Positions 36,708 to 45,101 of a stretch of 64,000 nucleotides of DNA are shown here, in pieces. The notes below the pieces were generated by a model. That model did no database searches. It saw only the letters and a program-made list of their open reading frames with translations, and was not told the DNA's origin. Source of the stretch: Enterobacter wuhouensis (lineage in GTDB: Bacteria; Pseudomonadota; Gammaproteobacteria; Enterobacterales; Enterobacteriaceae); the NCBI RefSeq assembly GCF_004331265.1, contig NZ_SJOO01000002.1, forward strand, positions 620,001 to 684,000, in the 5' to 3' direction. Position numbers and translations under genes: made by a program. Numbering within the stretch: position 1 is the first letter of the stretch; every line of letters starts with the position of its first letter.

Positions 36708-38491
36708 GGTTTTTCCAGGGCTTACAGAACGAAGGGATCTCTCCGACCGCGCAGATCCGTTTGCTAAACAATACTTTTCTGCGGCTGGTGTTCAGCTTCA
36801 GCGCCGTGCCTTTTGTCGGCATTCCTTTCGCCATCTGGATAAATTTGCTGGGCGACGATCTTGGCCCAACCCTTACCTGGATAATCATTTACCTGCTATG
36901 TGCCGTGGCGATCCGAATATTGCACCGACGCTACCGGCGCGAAGCGAAAGAGCAGGATGAAGAGGACGTCCTGCGCCGCTGGCTTCCACGCATAAATAAG
37001 ATCGCTCTTATTCACGGGCTGGGGATTTCATCCCTCTATTTAATTACCCCGCAGACGCAGAACTTTGACTTTTTCCTGCTCCTGAATATCAGTATTGCCG
37101 CTATCGTCGCCGCCAACGCGACGCATCTGACGCCGGTCATCAGCACCTTTACGCGCTTTTTCTTCGCCTCCTGGGGCGTACTGAACCTCGGCATCATCTG
37201 GCGGCTGGACGATCTGATGTTCATCGTGCTGATGCTGAACCTGCTGTACGGCTTCGCCATTTATCGCCATGCGTTAACGTCGCATGCGTTCTTCATTCAG
37301 CAAGCGCTGCTTGAAGAGCAAAGCTCACGCCTGGCAGAACAATTTCGCCAGGCCAAAGAGGAAGCGGAGCAGGCGCTGCTGGATAAAAACCAGTTCCTGA
37401 CGACAGCCAGCCACGACCTGCGCCAGCCGGTACATGCCATGGGTTTTCTGATCGAAGCGATTATCCACCGAAACCGGGACGACAGCCTGACCCCCCAGCT
37501 CCTTGACCTGCAGCAGAGCGTCCGCTCGGTGCATTTGATGTTCAATTCCCTGCTCGATCTCAGCAAGATTGAATCCGGGAATGTGCTCACCGCCCCGACC
37601 AAAGTGGACATTGGCGCCCTGCTCGACTCGGTGATCACGCTGTTTCGCGAAGAGGCCAACAGCCGCGCCCTGCGGCTGCGCATGTGGCGGCCTAAACGCC
37701 GCATCTACGTGATGGGCGATCCGCTGCTGGTGCGACAATCCATGATCAACCTGGTTCAAAACGCCCTTCGCTATACGCAGCAGGGCGGCGTGCTGGTCGC
37801 CATCCGGCCGCGCGGCGGCGATTGCCTTGTTGAGGTGTGGGACACGGGCGTCGGCATCGCCGACGACGAGAAAGGCAAAATTTTCTCGCCCTACTATCGC
37901 CCCGAGCTGGCATGGAAGATCGACAGCGCCGGACACGGGCTGGGCCTGGCGGTGGTTGCCCGCTGCGCCAGGCTGATGAAGGTGAAGTACGGGATGCAGT
38001 CCATCGAGGGCAAAGGTTCACGATTCTGGATGCGCTTCACCCGCTATGCTGGCGAAGACGTCTCGCAGGACTCCCCGCCCGCCTGTGACAATACCGCCCC
38101 GCCGGTACGCTATGCTCCGCTGCACGGCTCCTGTCTGGTCGTCGATGACGACCCGCTGGTGACGTCCGCCTGGGAGAGCCTGATGAGCATCTGGGGAATC
38201 AACGTGCGCTGTGCGGCCTCCGCTGAAGAGGCGTTCGCCATCATCGACGACGGCTTCACGCCGTTCGCCGTGCTGTGCGACCAGCGCCTGCGATCCGGTG
38301 AGAGCGGCTTCGACATCCTGAAAGCGCTTTTTGAACGCCTGCCGGGCATGAGCGGCGCGATGGTCAGCGGCGAGTTTAACTCGCCGGTTCTGCTGGAGGC
38401 GGAGCAGGAGGGATACATGGTGCTGCGCAAGCCGCTGGAGCCGGCTAAACTGCATGCGCTGCTGACGCAGTGGTGTGGGTGTCGTGGATAA
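36704..38491 (+). CDS. Hybrid sensor histidine kinase with C-terminal receiver
   Basis: 595 residues: six or so membrane segments up to residue 185, a coiled-coil linker (about 195–230), HisKA with H237 (TTASHDLRQPVHAMGFL), HATPase to about 450 with NLVQNALRY, DTGVGI and GHGLGL, then a receiver about 480–593 with VVDDD and a probable phosphoacceptor in VLCDQRLRSGESG. The ATG overlaps the regulator gene. The signal must be intramembrane because there is almost no periplasmic loop. Confidence 0.92.
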   Translation: MRFFQGLQNEGISPTAQIRLLNNTFLRLVFSFSAVPFVGIPFAIWINLLGDDLGPTLTWIIIYLLCAVAIRILHRRYRREAKEQDEEDVLRRWLPRINKIALIHGLGISSLYLITPQTQNFDFFLLLNISIAAIVAANATHLTPVISTFTRFFFASWGVLNLGIIWRLDDLMFIVLMLNLLYGFAIYRHALTSHAFFIQQALLEEQSSRLAEQFRQAKEEAEQALLDKNQFLTTASHDLRQPVHAMGFLIEAIIHRNRDDSLTPQLLDLQQSVRSVHLMFNSLLDLSKIESGNVLTAPTKVDIGALLDSVITLFREEANSRALRLRMWRPKRRIYVMGDPLLVRQSMINLVQNALRYTQQGGVLVAIRPRGGDCLVEVWDTGVGIADDEKGKIFSPYYRPELAWKIDSAGHGLGLAVVARCARLMKVKYGMQSIEGKGSRFWMRFTRYAGEDVSQDSPPACDNTAPPVRYAPLHGSCLVVDDDPLVTSAWESLMSIWGINVRCAASAEEAFAIIDDGFTPFAVLCDQRLRSGESGFDILKALFERLPGMSGAMVSGEFNSPVLLEAEQEGYMVLRKPLEPAKLHALLTQWCGCRG

Positions 38492-38521
38492 AAATGTCGC
38501 TATGCCATTTCCGGGAGGACA

Positions 38522-39418
38522 ATGAACCGCCGTCATTTTCTGCGGGGCCTTGCTGCGGCAATGGCAACAGCCCGATTTTCCTTTGCCTCTGACACGCCGG
38601 ATGCAGGGGTAGAGATTGCGCTGTGGAAAGGTGTTCCGCCGGGCGGTGGTGGGCCTAAAGGATCGCGCATGTATACATCTTCTGGTGCGTTGCACACTAT
38701 CTCGATACCGAGCCTGACTATGCTCGCCCCCCCCTCACCTAACGGACGCGCGGTGTTAATTGCAGCCGGGGGAGGTTATAAGCGTATTCAAAACCGTAAA
38801 GAGGCCATTCCCGCCGCACGGTGGTTGAACGCGCGCGGATTTACCTCGTATATCCTGAACTATCGCCTGCCCGCCGAAGGCTGGAACGATGGAAATCTGG
38901 TAGCACTGCAGGATGCCCAGCGCGCGTTGCGGATTATTCGCCAGCGAGAAAAACACGTTAGCGTGTTGGGATTTTCTGCAGGTGGGCATCTGATGGGCAT
39001 GACGGCCACACGATTTGACTATTGCTCGTATCCTGCGCGGGATGAGATTGATAAATTAAGTGCCAGACCTGACGGTGCAGCGCTGATTTATCCGGTGATT
39101 ACCCTTCAAAAACCTTACACCCATACCTCTACGCACAGAATTCTGGTGGGACCGCACGCGTCTGCGGCAGAGGAGTATGCAGGGTCGGTGCAGAATTACG
39201 TCACAGCTACTACACCACCGTGTTTTATCGTACAGGCAGAAGACGACCCGCTTTCCGATCCCCACAATTCGTTGATTATGGCTGAGGCGTGCAGGGAGCA
39301 TGGCGTCCCGGTTGAGATGCATAGGTATCCGACGGGCGGACATGGTTTTGGGATAGGGAAGCGGGGAACGGAGACGGTGGAGTGGCCAGACGAGTATGGA
39401 AGATGGCTGAGGGGGTGA
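38522..39418 (+). CDS. Exported alpha/beta-hydrolase (acetyl-esterase-like)
   Basis: 298 residues with a twin-arginine type signal peptide (MNRRHFLRGLAAAMATARFSFA), so it should be exported folded to the periplasm. The catalytic triad is visible: S152 in GFSAGG, D in QAEDDPLSDP and H in PTGGHGFG. The oxyanion region is AAGGGYKRI. The family includes xylan and pectin acetylesterases. AGGA precedes the ATG; it lies 30 bp after the hybrid kinase and could be in the same transcript, which suggests a wall- or plant-sugar related role (inference). Confidence 0.85.
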   Translation: MNRRHFLRGLAAAMATARFSFASDTPDAGVEIALWKGVPPGGGGPKGSRMYTSSGALHTISIPSLTMLAPPSPNGRAVLIAAGGGYKRIQNRKEAIPAARWLNARGFTSYILNYRLPAEGWNDGNLVALQDAQRALRIIRQREKHVSVLGFSAGGHLMGMTATRFDYCSYPARDEIDKLSARPDGAALIYPVITLQKPYTHTSTHRILVGPHASAAEEYAGSVQNYVTATTPPCFIVQAEDDPLSDPHNSLIMAEACREHGVPVEMHRYPTGGHGFGIGKRGTETVEWPDEYGRWLRG

Positions 39419-39436
39419 TGGTCCCCCCTGTTATAT

Positions 39437-39928
39437 TCAGGCTGTGTGTCGCTCATTCCAGGCGTCTGCAAACTGGATGTTGCCGTCTACGATACGCCAC
39501 GTGATTTTTTCATATTGCATACTGACGCTTTCAACATGATTCATCTTATCGTTGCCTGGCATTTTGACGTTGGCAACCCCGCAGTTAACGCCAGTGATCT
39601 TCACATTTTCCATCATGACCGTGTAGTAACTCACTTCCTGACCAGCGTCATTTATGTGATAAAACTTAACTTCTGCGCTTTTCAGCGTCTGGCCAGTCGC
39701 AGCAGCGCGGTATAAATAGGGCGTGGAGCTATCAACCTCTTTTTCAATCATCATTGATGAGTGCTGGCGTGTACCGGTTATTTTTCCACTCATGCTATCC
39801 ACGGGGAGATTAATCCCGTGGCTAAGGCCAATGATTTCTATGCTACCTTCACGATCTTTAACATCAACGGAGCCTTTTATATCAGCGCCACCGTCGTCTT
39901 TTAGCCACATATAGGGAGGGGTTGGCAT
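39437..39928 (-). CDS. hcp: Hcp-family type VI secretion tube protein
   Basis: 163 residues of the Hcp1 family: start MPTPPYMWLKDDGGADIKGS, middle VKFYHINDAGQEVSYYTVMMENVKI and end YEKITWRIVDGNIQFADAW are typical. Hcp forms hexameric rings of the T6SS tube and can carry small effectors inside the ring. GAGG precedes the ATG. No other structural T6SS gene is in the window, so this is an orphan hcp that must use a secretion machine encoded elsewhere. Confidence 0.95.
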   Translation of the reverse strand: MPTPPYMWLKDDGGADIKGSVDVKDREGSIEIIGLSHGINLPVDSMSGKITGTRQHSSMMIEKEVDSSTPYLYRAAATGQTLKSAEVKFYHINDAGQEVSYYTVMMENVKITGVNCGVANVKMPGNDKMNHVESVSMQYEKITWRIVDGNIQFADAWNERHTA

Positions 39929-39929
39929 T

Positions 39930-40193
39930 TTATTTCCTCATATATTTTATTAATATCATAATAAAAAGATATATTATTGTCGTCACAAAAAATGCAACGA
40001 CAATATCAACGTCATCGAATAAATCATATAGTGTCTCAATATTATCTTCCCCATATATTACTTCACTCCACTGGGATGCCACCTCAATATTAAGAAAGTG
40101 CTCTGCCTTAGGCATAAGACCATAGCAAAGAATAAAGCATATTATGTACAGAATTGTTTTACCTGTACGAAGGACAAATGTTTTTATAGCCAT
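39930..40193 (-). CDS. Small membrane protein, probable immunity to the Tlde1-like effector
   Basis: 87 residues with two membrane segments (KTILYIICFILCYGLMP and DIVVAFFVTTIIYLFIMILI) around an acidic periplasmic loop. It starts 35 bp inside the 3' end of the effector gene and ends 2 bp before hcp. That position is where an immunity gene is expected. Tldi1 immunity proteins of Salmonella act in the periplasm; here the topology is different, so the role is inferred from place only. Confidence 0.65.
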   Translation of the reverse strand: MAIKTFVLRTGKTILYIICFILCYGLMPKAEHFLNIEVASQWSEVIYGEDNIETLYDLFDDVDIVVAFFVTTIIYLFIMILIKYMRK

Positions 40194-40689
40194 TTGCTAC
40201 GACCTCAATCCATCCTCGAGCCAGTAAGGATTTCATACAAGGGACCTGAATGAGTGTTGTTGCCATAAGAGCATTATAAATTTGTGCAAAATCAGTCTCA
40301 TGTGCGATTGTAATGCAGCCCTTGGAAACACGTCCAGGATGAAGCCTGAACAATCCACGGTGTACACCTTCTATCCAGGTCCCGTCATCAATACCCCAGT
40401 CATCTTTATATAAAGCAAACCACCGAGATTTTCCAAATTCCTGGAGTCCTAGTTTTCTATTTATAGAATCTTTGATTTCTAATTTTCCTTGCGAAAACCA
40501 ATTCCCCTCATGTCTATCAACGATCCAGTATTTACCTGGTGGCAATGGTCCATCTTTTGCAATAGCTCTACATGCGGCATTATTTTTATAATTACCTCGT
40601 CCAGAGAAGGCCATAAACACACCAACCCCAAAAAGATTAAAGGGCGCGTAATCAGCATCATTAAGTAAAAGCTTGCCATGTAATGCCAT
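40159..40689 (-). CDS. Tlde1-like type VI effector (L,D-transpeptidase fold, DUF2778)
   Basis: 176 residues without signal peptide. The C-terminal half has the L,D-transpeptidase-type catalytic signature FRLHPGRVSKGCITI with H117 and C125; the N-terminal half is MALHGKLLLNDADYAPFNLFGVGVFMAFSG and KDGPLPPGKYWIVDR, typical of DUF2778. Tlde1 of Salmonella attacks tetrapeptide stems or exchanges D-amino acids in the periplasm of a target cell. Arrangement effector–immunity–hcp supports delivery through Hcp. The gene is AT-rich compared with the backbone. Confidence 0.85.
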   Translation of the reverse strand: MALHGKLLLNDADYAPFNLFGVGVFMAFSGRGNYKNNAACRAIAKDGPLPPGKYWIVDRHEGNWFSQGKLEIKDSINRKLGLQEFGKSRWFALYKDDWGIDDGTWIEGVHRGLFRLHPGRVSKGCITIAHETDFAQIYNALMATTLIQVPCMKSLLARGWIEVVANGYKNICPSYR

Positions 40690-40913
40690 GATTAAGGGTT
40701 TAAATTATTGAACACTTAATGAGTGTATAGGCAATACAATCAAGACAGCAATATTTAATGGTGATTTTAGGATTGTATAAAAAATTAGTAGTGGTTGATG
40801 TACTTAGAATGTATTTATTCAAACAATAAAGGGAGGAGATGAACGAGAAAGATAAAGGTTCAAACAACCTGACAGGAGAGGGGTGTGGGTCTGAAATGAT
40901 GCTTTGAATTAAA
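40690..40913. other. Non-coding stretch before the att site
   Basis: AT-rich, about 220 bp, no gene seen. It holds the promoter of the effector–immunity–hcp unit on the minus strand. Confidence 0.4.
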
Positions 40914-40962
40914 TGGTGCCGATAATAGGAGTCGAACCTACGACCTTCGCATTACGAATGCG
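40914..40962 (-). repeat. tRNA-Thr(CGU) (thrW) 3'-end copy, island attachment site
   Basis: Read on the minus strand, 49 bp from CGCATTCGTAATGCG through the T-arm to …TATCGGCACCA equal the anticodon arm to CCA end of thrW as I recall it; the anticodon is CGT. The 5' half of the tRNA is absent and replaced by unrelated AT-rich DNA, so it is not a functional tRNA gene but an att copy. The 3' end points left, which predicts intact thrW to the right, beyond the window. Confidence 0.9.
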
Positions 40963-41144
40963 ACGTTATTATATTTTTACTCCTTTAAAAACCTCATTTT
41001 AAAACACTAAACTAATTATAAAACATCAAGTTATAAAAAACACCTGTTGATATAAATTGAAAGCTGTTGATGTTTATTCCCTTAATTTACTTACACCAGC
41101 CGTTACATTATCGTGATGTAATACTTCTCATCTGGAACCCCAAA

Positions 41145-42470
41145 ATGGCACTACCAAGACAAAAACTCACCTTCGAGCGTATTCGAAAATTTGCTTTATC
41201 TGAAGGAAAAAACCAAGCATTTCTTTGGGATGCGGATGTAACAACTCTAGCATGTCGGGCAACTCGTGGAACAAAAGCTTTTGTATTCCAAAGCGTATAT
41301 GCGGGAAAAACCCTTCGCATGACCATTGGCAATATTAACGACTGGAAGATTGATGATGCCAGGGCTGAAGCCAGGCGGCTGCAAACACTAATCGATACTG
41401 GGACAGATCCGCGTATAGCTAAGGCAGAAAAAATTGCTGAAGCGGAATCACACCTGGCTGAGTCTCGCAAAACAAAGGTAACCTTCTCAAGCGCCTGGGA
41501 AGATTATCTTCACGAATTGAGAACCGGTATCAGCGCAAAAACTAAACGCCCTTACTCTGCACGCTATATTGCCGATCACGTTAATTTATCTAGCCGTGGT
41601 GGAGAAAATAAAAAAAGAGGGCAAGGTCCAACCTCGGCTGGACCATTGGCAAGCTTGCTAGACCTGCCGTTATCGGAACTAACACCAGTGAACATCGCTA
41701 CATGGCTGAGTACAGAAAGACAAAATCGGCCCACTGTCACTGCACATGCCTACCGTCTGCTGCGTGCATTTATCAAATGGGCTAATTACCAGAAAGAATA
41801 TCAGGGAATAATCCATGGCGATCTTGCACAAGATCGTAACGTGAGAAAAATGGTTCCAGTATCAGCGAGTAAAGCGGGTGATTGTTTACAAAAAGAACAG
41901 TTAAAAAATTGGTTTCAAGCTGTACGTCAACTCAATAGCACTGTTGCATCAGCTTACCTTCAAGCACTTTTACTCACTGGAGCACGACGAGAAGAAATTG
42001 CGTCACTTCGGTGGCCTGACATAGATTTCAAATGGTCAAGCATGAGGATTAAAGACAAGATCGAAGGCGAACGAATCATACCTCTCACCCCTTATGTTTC
42101 TGAGCTGTTAAGTGCACTAGCTCAATCCCAAAATCCTGATGTAAATAATGAAGGTTGGGTTTTCAGAAGTAACAGTAAAAGTGGCAAAATTATTGAACCG
42201 CGTTCAGCGCATAACAGAGCGTTAGAGCGGGCTGAGTTGCCACATATCAGCCTTCACGGTTTGCGCCGTAGTTTTGGTACTCTGGCCGAGTGGGTTGAAG
42301 TTCCTACCGGTATTGTTGCACAGATTATGGGCCATAAACCTAGTGCTCTAGCTGAAAAGCACTATCGCCGCCGCCCGCTGGATTTGCTCAGAAAATGGCA
42401 TGAAAAAATTGAGACCTGGATCTTAAATGAAGCAGGCATCGTTATAAAAAACAACGTTGAAATGCGTTGA
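41145..42470 (+). CDS. P4-type tyrosine integrase of the island
   Basis: From ATG 41145 (MALPRQKLTFERIRKF) 441 residues. N-terminal DUF4102-like arm-binding part (SVYAGKTLRMTIGNINDWKIDDARAEARRLQTLIDTG), core-binding region, then the catalytic domain: R in LLTGARREEIASLRWPDID, H-x-x-R in LHGLRRSFGTL, H in MGHKPS, and the nucleophile Y in EKHYRRRPL. It should recombine the thrW 3' end. The start upstream at 41067 is rejected for lack of similarity. All catalytic residues are intact. Confidence 0.93.
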   Translation: MALPRQKLTFERIRKFALSEGKNQAFLWDADVTTLACRATRGTKAFVFQSVYAGKTLRMTIGNINDWKIDDARAEARRLQTLIDTGTDPRIAKAEKIAEAESHLAESRKTKVTFSSAWEDYLHELRTGISAKTKRPYSARYIADHVNLSSRGGENKKRGQGPTSAGPLASLLDLPLSELTPVNIATWLSTERQNRPTVTAHAYRLLRAFIKWANYQKEYQGIIHGDLAQDRNVRKMVPVSASKAGDCLQKEQLKNWFQAVRQLNSTVASAYLQALLLTGARREEIASLRWPDIDFKWSSMRIKDKIEGERIIPLTPYVSELLSALAQSQNPDVNNEGWVFRSNSKSGKIIEPRSAHNRALERAELPHISLHGLRRSFGTLAEWVEVPTGIVAQIMGHKPSALAEKHYRRRPLDLLRKWHEKIETWILNEAGIVIKNNVEMR

Positions 42471-42586
42471 TTTTATTTAAAATCAATAACTTACAAAAAA
42501 CATAGACTATTGACCAGAATAGATTTTCATGTATCGTAATACACAGTTTAGTCAATCATACAGCAACTACACAGGAGATAAGGCAA

Positions 42587-43027
42587 GTGACAAACTCAGT
42601 AACTGTTAACTCAGAAATGACTCAAGCGGCTATCAAAGCTCGCTGGGATTTTGATTCAGGCAAAACAGACCTATCCTTTAACGATTCTACCTCCATGGAT
42701 CAAGTCATTGAGCATCTCAAAGAAACATATTCTGCTTTTCACAAGGCTTTCGCATGCGCCAAAGCTAAAATGTTACACCTTAAACAAAGAATGCAAAATG
42801 CTACTTTACGTAATTTTATCGCGCGTCTGATGCCATGCAAAAATCAGGTATCCAGGGCTCACCGCAGCACGGCAAAATCAGCAAAAAATTCGTTATCATC
42901 AGATTCGAGTGATGGTAGTGACCCCGACCCTGAAACTCTTCTTTCAGCCTTCATCATTCCCCTTACTAATTCAATAATACCTAAAGCTTTCTTTGCACAC
43001 ATCTCAATCAATGAGGTGGCAAAATGA
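42587..43027 (+). CDS. Uncharacterised island protein
   Basis: 146 residues from a GTG start with AGGAG upstream. A predicted helical middle part (VIEHLKETYSAFHKAFACAKAKMLHLKQRM) is followed by a Ser/Asp-rich low-complexity segment (SSDSSDGSDPDPETLL). No family recognised. It overlaps the AlpA-like gene by 4 bp, so it is probably co-translated with it and takes part in island control. Confidence 0.65.
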   Translation: MTNSVTVNSEMTQAAIKARWDFDSGKTDLSFNDSTSMDQVIEHLKETYSAFHKAFACAKAKMLHLKQRMQNATLRNFIARLMPCKNQVSRAHRSTAKSAKNSLSSDSSDGSDPDPETLLSAFIIPLTNSIIPKAFFAHISINEVAK

Positions 43028-43248
43028 GCACATTCCAACTCTCCGACACAACCCAGCAACAACTTATTTCAACTGCTGATTTAGCTAAAATCATCAGCTA
43101 CAAATCCCAAACCATTCGTAAATGGCTTTGCCAGGACAGACTGCCTGAAGGACTACCTCGTCCAAAACAAATCAATGGTCGTCATTACTGGTTACGTAAT
43201 GAGATCGCCGATTTTATAGCAACATTTTCTGTACGAGGGATCCTATAA
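43024..43248 (+). CDS. AlpA/excisionase-like DNA-binding protein
   Basis: 74 residues with a MerR/AlpA-type winged helix-turn-helix: LISTADLAKIISYKSQTIRKWL followed by GLPRPKQINGRHYWLRNEIADFIATF. AlpA activates integrase genes of CP4-type elements and can promote excision. The first codons overlap the preceding gene by 4 bp. Confidence 0.8.
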   Translation: MSTFQLSDTTQQQLISTADLAKIISYKSQTIRKWLCQDRLPEGLPRPKQINGRHYWLRNEIADFIATFSVRGIL

Positions 43249-43342
43249 GTAAACGAATCAGAGAGCTGTTCTGCCTGACAGCGGAATAGCTCTCTTCCAC
43301 AAATAAATAAGGGCAATTCCCCCTGGCAATATAGGTGTTCAT

Positions 43343-44104
43343 ATGGCAAAAAAAACAACATCACTAAGTATCAGCGAGGAATCGATCAATATCGCCGGCA
43401 GGATCAGCTCTGCTATGCATATGTCGCGCTCTGCTGTTTTTGATTATGCGGTAAAGGCGTTGTATCCCTTAGCCAGCCGAATCAGCTATCACAGTAACGA
43501 GGTAAAAAATATTGAAGAATTGTTTCTGAATCAATCATTGGATATACATTTGCAATCCGTTCGTGGGGCACCAGAAATTACTCGTGAGGAATTTTTTTTA
43601 ACGGGATGGGAGAGCCACATCAAAAGCCCGCTTAACATACTGGCATTTGAACATTACCGACATAACACCAGTGATGGGACCATGGGTAAAAGTGAGAAAA
43701 AAAGCATAGAAGAGCAACTTAAAGATATTGTTGATGCGAACAGGGTGAAAGGAGCAATCCACATCAAAACTGATCGTATCGTTGATAAAAGCAGTCCTAA
43801 TGTCAAAGGGTACGAAAAAACCATCCTCATTAATGAAACTTCGTGGCATGGTTATTTTTTTGACCTTAACCAAATAATTACCTTGCCTATTTCTGACCTA
43901 ATCATTTTTGGGATCAAGGAGGTTTTAAAACGCAGGGCCATTTACTTCAACGCCCCATACATTTGCTGGATAAACATTTACCACACCAATGACATGGCTG
44001 TAATGGTTCCAATCATTCGCGTGACGGATGTACCAGAGCACAGGAGGCAAGAAAAGATAATTTTCATTGTAAACCCTTTCGCGGAAAGGCCAAAAACTAA
44101 TTAA
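43343..44104 (+). CDS. Uncharacterised island protein with ribbon-helix-helix-like N-terminus
   Basis: 253 residues. The first 45 residues (TTSLSISEESINIAGRISSAMHMSRSAVFDYAVKALYP) look like a ribbon-helix-helix DNA-binding unit; the remaining 200 residues form a domain I cannot assign (LINETSWHGYFFDLNQIITLP). An AGGTG element lies upstream of the ATG. A regulator with an effector domain is the best guess. Confidence 0.6.
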   Translation: MAKKTTSLSISEESINIAGRISSAMHMSRSAVFDYAVKALYPLASRISYHSNEVKNIEELFLNQSLDIHLQSVRGAPEITREEFFLTGWESHIKSPLNILAFEHYRHNTSDGTMGKSEKKSIEEQLKDIVDANRVKGAIHIKTDRIVDKSSPNVKGYEKTILINETSWHGYFFDLNQIITLPISDLIIFGIKEVLKRRAIYFNAPYICWINIYHTNDMAVMVPIIRVTDVPEHRRQEKIIFIVNPFAERPKTN

Positions 44105-44183
44105 TGACACCTAATTTATTAATAGTTGGGATCATTGTTAGTGGCTTTCCACCAACGAAGCCATTGAACAATTATCATTTTCA

Positions 44184-44798
44184 ATGATGAGTTTGAGATT
44201 AACATACGAAATGCAACCCCTTCTTTGCTCAGGAGACCAAGATGTGAAATTTTTCCACTATCAACTGTGCCAGGATGCACAAGAAGCAAGCACAACAAAG
44301 AAACACCCTACATTTCTGGAGATAATTAAAGAGTTTGCTATTCCCGTGGAGAATGTGGCAATTGAGATCGCTGGAGCCAACCGCCGAATATTAAAAGAAC
44401 TCATAAATGAGATGGGGAAAGGAGACACGCTCATTCTGACCGATTTAAACAACCTTGGAGAGAATATCAATGACATGTTGAATACCTTGTTTTCTTGTTT
44501 CATCAAAGACATCAATATCTACTGTTATCACCCTTACAGCAGAATTGAACCTTCAGCGGAAAGTTGCATGTCTTTTCTGATCTCGGTTCAGACACAGGTT
44601 GACATCCAGAATCTTAAATCAACCAGAAGCAAACATAGAACATTAAAAAAACCGTTAGGTCGGAAGGAGGGAAGCAAGCACAAACTGAGTATCTATACCC
44701 TAAAACTGAAAGGCTATAAACAGTCACAGATAGCCCAACAACTGGGCATCAGCTTATCAACAGTTAAACGACACTGGAGTAACGGAATTATCGGTTAA
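44184..44798 (+). CDS. Resolvase-like protein lacking the usual catalytic N-terminus
   Basis: 204 residues. Residues about 70–115 (GDTLILTDLNNLGENINDMLNTL) match the serine-recombinase motif normally reading DxLxVxxLDRLGRxxxD. The C-terminus (KPLGRKEGSKHKLSIYTLKLKGYKQSQIAQQLGISLSTVKRHW) is a resolvase-type helix-turn-helix. The expected N-terminal Y-x-R-V-S block with the nucleophilic serine is missing, and the conserved D-R of the second motif is N-N. It is therefore probably a DNA-binding derivative rather than an active recombinase. Confidence 0.7.
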   Translation: MMSLRLTYEMQPLLCSGDQDVKFFHYQLCQDAQEASTTKKHPTFLEIIKEFAIPVENVAIEIAGANRRILKELINEMGKGDTLILTDLNNLGENINDMLNTLFSCFIKDINIYCYHPYSRIEPSAESCMSFLISVQTQVDIQNLKSTRSKHRTLKKPLGRKEGSKHKLSIYTLKLKGYKQSQIAQQLGISLSTVKRHWSNGIIG

Positions 44799-45101
44799 TT
44801 TAAAAAGCTAATTCCAGAGTAACTTTTTAACAGCCATCACAGGCTGGGGCTACCTTCGTCTCAAATTTAGATGTAGGAAAAGGTATTATAATGGCTAACC
44901 TACTGTACATAACAGTTAGCCTACTATTCCATAATAACTAACCTACAGATCTACTGTACTGATCACAGTATTAACCCCTTATTACCAGTAAGGGTCAGTT
45001 CCCCTTTAATGGGGGCAGATTGAGAACGAGTATAACCCAGCCTGTGTGGCTACTCACCTAATACGGTCCCTGCCGTAGGACCACCCACATAGGTATATAT
45101 T
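44799..45101. promoter_or_regulatory. Iteron-like and hairpin-rich region before the Gp2-like gene
   Basis: Three direct repeats of the type CTAACCTACT stand at 44895–44904, 44916–44925 (TTAGCCTACT) and 44938–44947 (CTAACCTACA), 21–22 bp apart. Inverted repeats follow: TACTGT–N7–ACAGTA near 44953, CCCTTA…TAAGGG near 44978, CCCC…GGGG near 45001 and GGTCC–N8–GGACC near 45066. Either an operator region or a replication origin would look like this. Confidence 0.6.

Noticed and set aside
40914..40990. Complete tRNA-Thr gene
   Set aside because: Only the anticodon arm to CCA end is present; the acceptor 5' strand and D-arm are missing.
41067..41144. Upstream start for the integrase
   Set aside because: The extra 26 residues are unlike integrases; the ATG at 41145 fits the family.
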